Assembly: GCA_047623825.1 (NCBI GenBank)
Contig: JBLHOS010000100.1
Coordinates: 1 to 9,613, forward strand
Reading direction: 5' to 3'
Source: JBLHOS01 sp047623825
GTDB taxonomy: Bacteria; Pseudomonadota; Alphaproteobacteria; Rhodobacterales; Rhodobacteraceae
DNA: 9,613 nucleotides
Positions 6,031-9,613 of the stretch are shown piece by piece. Under the pieces are notes generated by a model, which ran no database searches, was not told where the DNA came from, and saw nothing but the letters and a program-made list of their open reading frames with translations. The position numbers were made by a program, and so were the translations under genes. How positions within the stretch are numbered: the first letter of the stretch is position 1; every line of letters begins with the position of its first letter.

Positions 6031-6690
6031 ATGAGATCATCGAAAAACCGTTCACGGACAAAGGGCAACCGGAGTAATACCAGTAGCCCCAACCGGTCGG
6101 TCGGAAACATTGTCAACCGTGTGTTTGACAGTTCTGGTCCTGAGGGCAAAGTTCGCGGTACGCCGCAGCAGATCATCGATAAATATAATCAGCTGACGCG
6201 CGATGCACAGCTGAGCAATGATCGTGTTGCAGCAGAAAACTTCCAACAACACTCCGAGCATTACACCCGGATGTTGGGAGAAGCGCAGCGTGAGCAGGAT
6301 GCGCGCCGTGAGGCCCATGAAGCTCAACAAGCTCAACAAGCTCAGCAGGCCCAACAAGCACAGCGTGAGCAGCAAGCGCAGCGTGAGCAGCGCGAGCCCC
6401 GTGAACCGCGTGATGATGACCGTGGTGCCAACCATGAAAACACCCAGTCAAATCACCGCGCTGAACCTGTCGCAGATGTACCTGCCAGCTCATCGTTTGA
6501 TCAAGTGATTGATCCGGGTGCCTCCGAACAGCCTGTTCTGGTTGAAACGCCTGAGAACGCGCCGAAAAAGCGGACGCCACGTCCGCGCAGGCCTCGCGCT
6601 CAAGCACCGAGCCCGGTCGTAGAGGCTGCGGCAGATCCTGCCGCACCGGCTGCGCCAGCGCGCGATGACACGCAAACGACATCGGAATAA
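6031..6690 (+). CDS. DUF4167 domain-containing protein with low-complexity tail
   Basis: A 219-residue alphaproteobacterial protein of unknown function. It has a basic Arg/Asn/Ser-rich start (residues 1-24), then the conserved DUF4167 core NIVNRVFDSSGPEGKVRGTP (26-45), IIDKYNQLTRDAQLSNDRV (48-66) and ENFQQHSEHYTRMLGEAQRE (69-88). The rest is disordered: a Gln/Ala/Arg/Glu tripeptide repeat, an acidic and polar stretch, a basic KKRTPRPRRPRAQ patch and an Ala/Pro-rich end. The highly charged N-terminus could suit nucleic-acid binding, but that is inference. AGAAG at 6019-6024 is a plausible weak ribosome binding site. The gene follows prfA-prmC, a neighbourhood common in this class, and its stop lies 6 bases from the stop of the convergent rsmA. 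Confidence 0.88.
   Translation: MRSSKNRSRTKGNRSNTSSPNRSVGNIVNRVFDSSGPEGKVRGTPQQIIDKYNQLTRDAQLSNDRVAAENFQQHSEHYTRMLGEAQREQDARREAHEAQQAQQAQQAQQAQREQQAQREQREPREPRDDDRGANHENTQSNHRAEPVADVPASSSFDQVIDPGASEQPVLVETPENAPKKRTPRPRRPRAQAPSPVVEAAADPAAPAAPARDDTQTTSE
6322..6411 (+). repeat. Tandem 9-bp repeat, ten units, inside the DUF4167 gene
   Basis: Ten consecutive 9-base units start with two identical copies of GCTCAACAA, then GCTCAGCAG and GCCCAACAA, and drift to GCACAGCGT, GAGCAGCAA, GCGCAGCGT, GAGCAGCGC, GAGCCCCGT and GAACCGCGT. Translated, they read AQQ four times, then AQR, EQQ, AQR, EQR, EPR, EPR. The near-identical units at the 5' end against diverged units at the 3' end suggest recent duplication at the left side. 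Being in-frame, copy-number change would alter protein length without a frameshift. Confidence 0.9.
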
Positions 6691-6696
6691 ACGGCT

Positions 6697-7539
6697 CTAG
6701 CCCGCGGCTACGGCGCGGGCTAATGCACAAAACCCCTCAACCGAGATTTGTTCGGCGCGGTCTGTAGGCTTTAGGCCTGCGGCCACGATTCGGTCCTCGA
6801 TGTCTGGGGCGACGCCTTTCAATGCAGCACGCAGCATTTTGCGTCGCTGGTTAAAACCGGCTGCAACCACGCGCGAGAGCACCTTTGGATTTGCTGGGAA
6901 CCTTGGTTCGGGCAGTGCCTTAATGTGAACCACGGCAGAATGGACTTTTGGCGGCGGGGTAAATGCCTCAGGCGGCAGGCCCAAAACGATGCCAACAGAG
7001 CAGCGCCATTGTGATAATATCGCCAATCTTCCATAGGCTTTGCTGCCCGGTTGCGCCACGATCCGTTCGGCCACTTCGCGCTGAAACATCAGGGTCAGGC
7101 TGTCCCAAACCGGTGGCCACGCTTCTGGCGTCAACCACCCCACCAACAGCTCTGTGCCCACATTATAGGGTAGGTTCGCCACGATCTTCAGGGGTTGGGT
7201 CATTCGGCTGGCCCAATCCAAATCTAGCGCATCGCCGACCTCAATCTCTAGCCGTCCGGGGTAGGCGTCGGCGATTTGGCGCAACGCAGGCACGCACCGG
7301 GGGTCTTTCTCGATTGCGAGAACCCGGCGGGCACCCTCGGCCAGCAGGCCACGGGTCAACCCACCCGGGCCGGGACCAACCTCCAAAATATCGCAACCCG
7401 CCAGATCACCGGCGGAGCGCGCGATCCGCGCTGTCAGATTAAGATCGAGCAGGAAGTTCTGTCCCAGCGACTTACGTGGGCTCAGCTCATACTTAGCGAT
7501 CACGTCGCGAAGTGGTGGAAGCCCGTCAATTGTACTCAT
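6697..7539 (-). CDS. rsmA: 16S rRNA dimethyladenosine transferase (KsgA)
   Basis: RsmA dimethylates two adjacent adenines near the 3' end of 16S rRNA (A1518 and A1519 in E. coli), a late step in 30S assembly. The 280-residue protein has all family motifs: LSPRKSLGQNFLLD (19-32), the SAM-binding EVGPGPGGLT (53-62), acidic Glu77 and Asp103 for cofactor contact, the catalytic NLPYN (122-126), FTPPPKVHSAV (193-203) and FNQRRKMLR (229-237). The start ATG (7539-7537) overlaps the pdxA stop by four bases (ATGA). With no Shine-Dalgarno upstream in the GC-rich end of pdxA, it probably depends on translational coupling. The TAG stop lies within the hairpin shared with the convergent gene. Confidence 0.97.
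   Translation of the reverse strand: MSTIDGLPPLRDVIAKYELSPRKSLGQNFLLDLNLTARIARSAGDLAGCDILEVGPGPGGLTRGLLAEGARRVLAIEKDPRCVPALRQIADAYPGRLEIEVGDALDLDWASRMTQPLKIVANLPYNVGTELLVGWLTPEAWPPVWDSLTLMFQREVAERIVAQPGSKAYGRLAILSQWRCSVGIVLGLPPEAFTPPPKVHSAVVHIKALPEPRFPANPKVLSRVVAAGFNQRRKMLRAALKGVAPDIEDRIVAAGLKPTDRAEQISVEGFCALARAVAAG
6698..6722. terminator. Hairpin between convergent DUF4167 and rsmA genes
   Basis: TAGCCCGCG (6698-6706) pairs perfectly over 9 bases with CGCGGGCTA (6714-6722) around a 7-base loop, GCTACGG. It lies 7 bases past the DUF4167 stop and covers the last codons and the TAG of rsmA on the minus strand. It could act for both strands as the convergent-gene terminator. Neither side has a proper T-tract (plus side TAATGCAC; minus side GAGCCGTTTATTCC), so it may instead work with Rho or as a 3'-end stabilising structure. 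Confidence 0.45.
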
Positions 7540-8522
7540 GCTGCGCGCGCCCGCGCCATTTTGCGCGCCAGCATAAGCGCCGCAATCATCGATGTGGCAT
7601 CGGCAATGCCTTGACCCGCGATATCAAACGCGGTGCCATGATCCGGCGACGTGCGAATAAAGGGCAGCCCCAACGTGACATTTACACCACCCGAAAAGTC
7701 CAAAGTTTTGATCGGGATAAGGGCCTGATCGTGATACATCGCGACGGCGACATCATATCCTTGACGCGCGACGGCATGAAACATCGTATCGGCAGATCGG
7801 GGCCCGTGTAGATCCATGCCCTCGGCCCGCAACTGGGCAATCACTGGGGTGATCACCTCAATATCTTCCCACCCCATCGCACCACCCTCACCTGCGTGTG
7901 GGTTCAGCCCCGCCACGGCAATGCGCGGCGACGCGATGCCAAAATCGCGGGTCAAGGCAGCAGCCGTGATGCGCAATGTCTGGCGCAACAGGTCCGGGGT
8001 CAGGGCGGCTGGCACGTCGGCCAGCGGAATATGAATGGTGGTCGGCACGACCTTTAGGGCGTCGCAGGCCAGCATCATCACGACCCGCTCAACACCTGCC
8101 AATGCCGCCAGAAACTCGGTATGGCCGGGATAGGCAAAATTAGCGCCATCTTTCAGCGCCTTTTTATGGATTGGGGCAGTGCACAGGGCGGCGGCATGCC
8201 CGGCCTGTACCAGTTCCACACCGCGCGCGATAACATCGATCACGCCTTGGGCGTGGGCAGGGTCGGGTGTGCCGGGAATGGCTGGACCGGTAAATTCATG
8301 GGCCAAAACTGGTAGCCCAGTCGCACTGGCGATTTGCGCCTCTGCGGGATCGGTGATCACATGAACTGGGACGCCGAACCCCGCAAAGTGGGCCGGGGAA
8401 CCAAGGGCAAAGAACGGCTCTGCGTCACGCAATTCAGCCCATGCTTTGGCGATAATTTCGGGGCCAACGCCTGCGGGCTCACCGCATGTGACGGCAATTG
8501 GGCCAAGACGGTAAGAGGTCAT
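7536..8522 (-). CDS. pdxA: 4-hydroxythreonine-4-phosphate dehydrogenase
   Basis: PdxA oxidises 4-phosphohydroxy-L-threonine with NAD(P) in the DXP-dependent pyridoxal 5'-phosphate pathway; the product decarboxylates and is used by PdxJ. The 328-residue length is standard. GEPAGVGPE (14-22) begins the fold, and the three divalent-metal histidines are visible: His134 in YPGHTEF, His209 in GLNPHAGEGG and His264 in MYHDQALIPIK. RTSPDHGTAFDIAGQG (290-305) is the nucleotide-binding region. The start ATG (8522-8520) overlaps the stop of the surA-like gene by four bases (ATGA), and only a poor GGA sits before it, so coupling is likely. The order surA-pdxA-rsmA is a widely conserved cluster. Confidence 0.97.
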   Translation of the reverse strand: MTSYRLGPIAVTCGEPAGVGPEIIAKAWAELRDAEPFFALGSPAHFAGFGVPVHVITDPAEAQIASATGLPVLAHEFTGPAIPGTPDPAHAQGVIDVIARGVELVQAGHAAALCTAPIHKKALKDGANFAYPGHTEFLAALAGVERVVMMLACDALKVVPTTIHIPLADVPAALTPDLLRQTLRITAAALTRDFGIASPRIAVAGLNPHAGEGGAMGWEDIEVITPVIAQLRAEGMDLHGPRSADTMFHAVARQGYDVAVAMYHDQALIPIKTLDFSGGVNVTLGLPFIRTSPDHGTAFDIAGQGIADATSMIAALMLARKMARARAA

Positions 8523-9613
8523 TCCACAACAGTGATGATCGCGTCCGCGCGTAGCTCTTCCAGATAACCGTCGGCATAGCTTTCCAAGCGCTGTAAAAAC
8601 AACGATTGGCGCACGTCATCGCGGCTGCCCTCAGGCAATTCCGTGCTGCGTCCACATAGCATCAACATCACCAACACTTCGCCATTTTGGCGGGTCAAAT
8701 CGGTAGAGACCTCGTCTTCGTCCAGCTTGGCCAACTCAAACGCGACCTCAGCGGGCAATTCGTCGACAAGCGCGGTCTCAACGGTGAAACCGCCGGGGCG
8801 TACGCCATACAGATCGTCACACGAGTCCAGCATATTGCGAAGGTCCCGCGCCTCGGCCAATGCCGTTGCACTGCGCCCACCGGGGATCAGCACTTGCGCA
8901 TACTCCACTGAGGTCACGACGGGGGTGACAAACTCAGTCTCCTCAAAGGCGCGGAGTTGGAAAATCGCAAAGGCGGGTCCCAGTGGAACCGGCGCTGTGA
9001 CGTCGCCGGGGTTCAGCGTTAACAACAATCCACGCAGCGCGGATGGAAGGGCGGACAAGGGGCGCCAGTCCAGTCGGCCACCGCTGCCTGCCGTGCTTGC
9101 CGCCGATAAACGACCGGCCGCCTCAGAGAACCCTTGCAGATCGCCGTCCAATTGCTCAGTCAGATCGATCATTTCTTCGCGGAGAGTATCCTGATTTTCC
9201 GCCGTCAACTGGATCACCAGTTCCGACAAAAGGATCCGTGCACCACTGCCACTGGCCGTCAGGGCGACGGCGCGGTCGATCTCGTCTTCGGACACTTGCG
9301 ACCGAGCGCCAAAGCGCGTCTGCACGATCGAGCGCCACATCAAACCGGCGGATACAAAATCGCGGAATGTCTGGGGATCAACGCCTTCTTGGCCGATCGC
9401 CTGAATGAATTCGGGCAGTCCCAGCTCTGCGCGACTTGCAAATTCGGTCATACCAGTTTCAATGGCATCAACATCAGGGACAAATCCCAAGCGTTCGCCC
9501 GCAGCCTGCTGCAGCCGTTCATTCACCAAAGCCTCTCGGGCGGTTGTCTGTAGATCGCCGGGCGCGCGCAATAATTCCAGAAAAAGTTCGCGCTGTCCCA
9601 GCTCATAATACGT
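8519..9613 (-). CDS. surA: SurA-like periplasmic peptidyl-prolyl isomerase, 5' end outside window
   Basis: The frame is open to the window edge, so 364 residues are visible and the start (with the expected signal peptide) lies beyond 9613. A TTG at 9571 is not the start, because family-like sequence (YYELGQRELFLELLRAPGD) runs across it. The first part is the helical SurA N-terminal chaperone domain, with AREALVNERLQQAA near the start. A parvulin-type PPIase domain follows: RILLSELVIQL, then FSEAAGRLSAASTAGSGGRL, LDWRPLSALPSALRGLL and GDVTAPVPLG. A further region, ending TVVE, is more divergent. SurA-type proteins help outer-membrane proteins fold in the periplasm. It is the first visible gene of the pdxA-rsmA cluster; in related genomes lptD usually lies upstream. 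Similarity in this class is low, so the name is by domain order and context. Confidence 0.85.
   Translation of the reverse strand, partial: TYYELGQRELFLELLRAPGDLQTTAREALVNERLQQAAGERLGFVPDVDAIETGMTEFASRAELGLPEFIQAIGQEGVDPQTFRDFVSAGLMWRSIVQTRFGARSQVSEDEIDRAVALTASGSGARILLSELVIQLTAENQDTLREEMIDLTEQLDGDLQGFSEAAGRLSAASTAGSGGRLDWRPLSALPSALRGLLLTLNPGDVTAPVPLGPAFAIFQLRAFEETEFVTPVVTSVEYAQVLIPGGRSATALAEARDLRNMLDSCDDLYGVRPGGFTVETALVDELPAEVAFELAKLDEDEVSTDLTRQNGEVLVMLMLCGRSTELPEGSRDDVRQSLFLQRLESYADGYLEELRADAIITVVE

Noticed and set aside
6173..6730. 185-codon open frame on the minus strand opposite the DUF4167 gene
   Set aside because: It is a shadow of the repeat-rich DUF4167 coding sequence, its own translation is low complexity rich in His/Ala/Leu, and it also overlaps the end of rsmA. 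The plus-strand frame has clear family similarity.
6963..7442. 159-codon plus-strand frame opposite rsmA
   Set aside because: The minus-strand rsmA has every family motif; the plus-strand translation is Pro/Arg/Ser-rich without any recognisable domain.

Overview
The window looks like a chromosomal segment of a marine alphaproteobacterium of the order Rhodobacterales (Roseobacter group). This rests on moderately GC-rich DNA, protein sequences typical of that group, and two familiar alphaproteobacterial gene neighbourhoods: prfA-prmC-DUF4167 and surA-pdxA-rsmA. No rRNA, tRNA, insertion sequence, phage gene or CRISPR array was seen.

Layout. Positions 1-1962 (+) are the distal end of a protocatechuate (pca) operon: the 3' part of pcaH, complete pcaG, and a BKACE/DUF849 beta-keto acid cleavage enzyme that starts inside pcaG. 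Positions 2068-3862 (+) hold three less ordinary genes. They are a MaoC/hot-dog protein with an eroded active-site motif and a possible remnant of a phosphotransacetylase domain, a left-handed beta-helix acyltransferase of the phosphonate-associated type without any phn neighbour, and a small membrane-anchored DUF1499 protein. Positions 3894-5800 (+) are the translation-termination pair prfA-prmC, overlapping by one base. A 230-base gap (5801-6030) follows, containing a potentially well-folded RNA leader, and then a DUF4167 gene with a tandem 9-bp repeat.

From 6697 to the right edge everything lies on the minus strand, in the transcription order surA-like PPIase (5' end cut off), pdxA, rsmA. 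Each junction has a 4-base ATGA overlap. The two strands converge at 6690/6697, where a 9-bp perfect hairpin sits.

Functionally, PcaGH opens the ring of protocatechuate. The linked BKACE enzyme could finish the beta-ketoadipate pathway by a CoA-exchange cleavage in place of PcaIJ plus PcaF. PrfA and its methyltransferase PrmC act together on translation termination. The minus-strand cluster combines periplasmic protein folding, vitamin B6 synthesis and 16S rRNA dimethylation, a mixed but commonly conserved housekeeping cluster. Most of the window is ordinary. The points most worth a second look are the BKACE gene, the decaying MaoC-like gene, the orphan phn-type acyltransferase and the leader structure before DUF4167. 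I found no clearly new multi-gene system.
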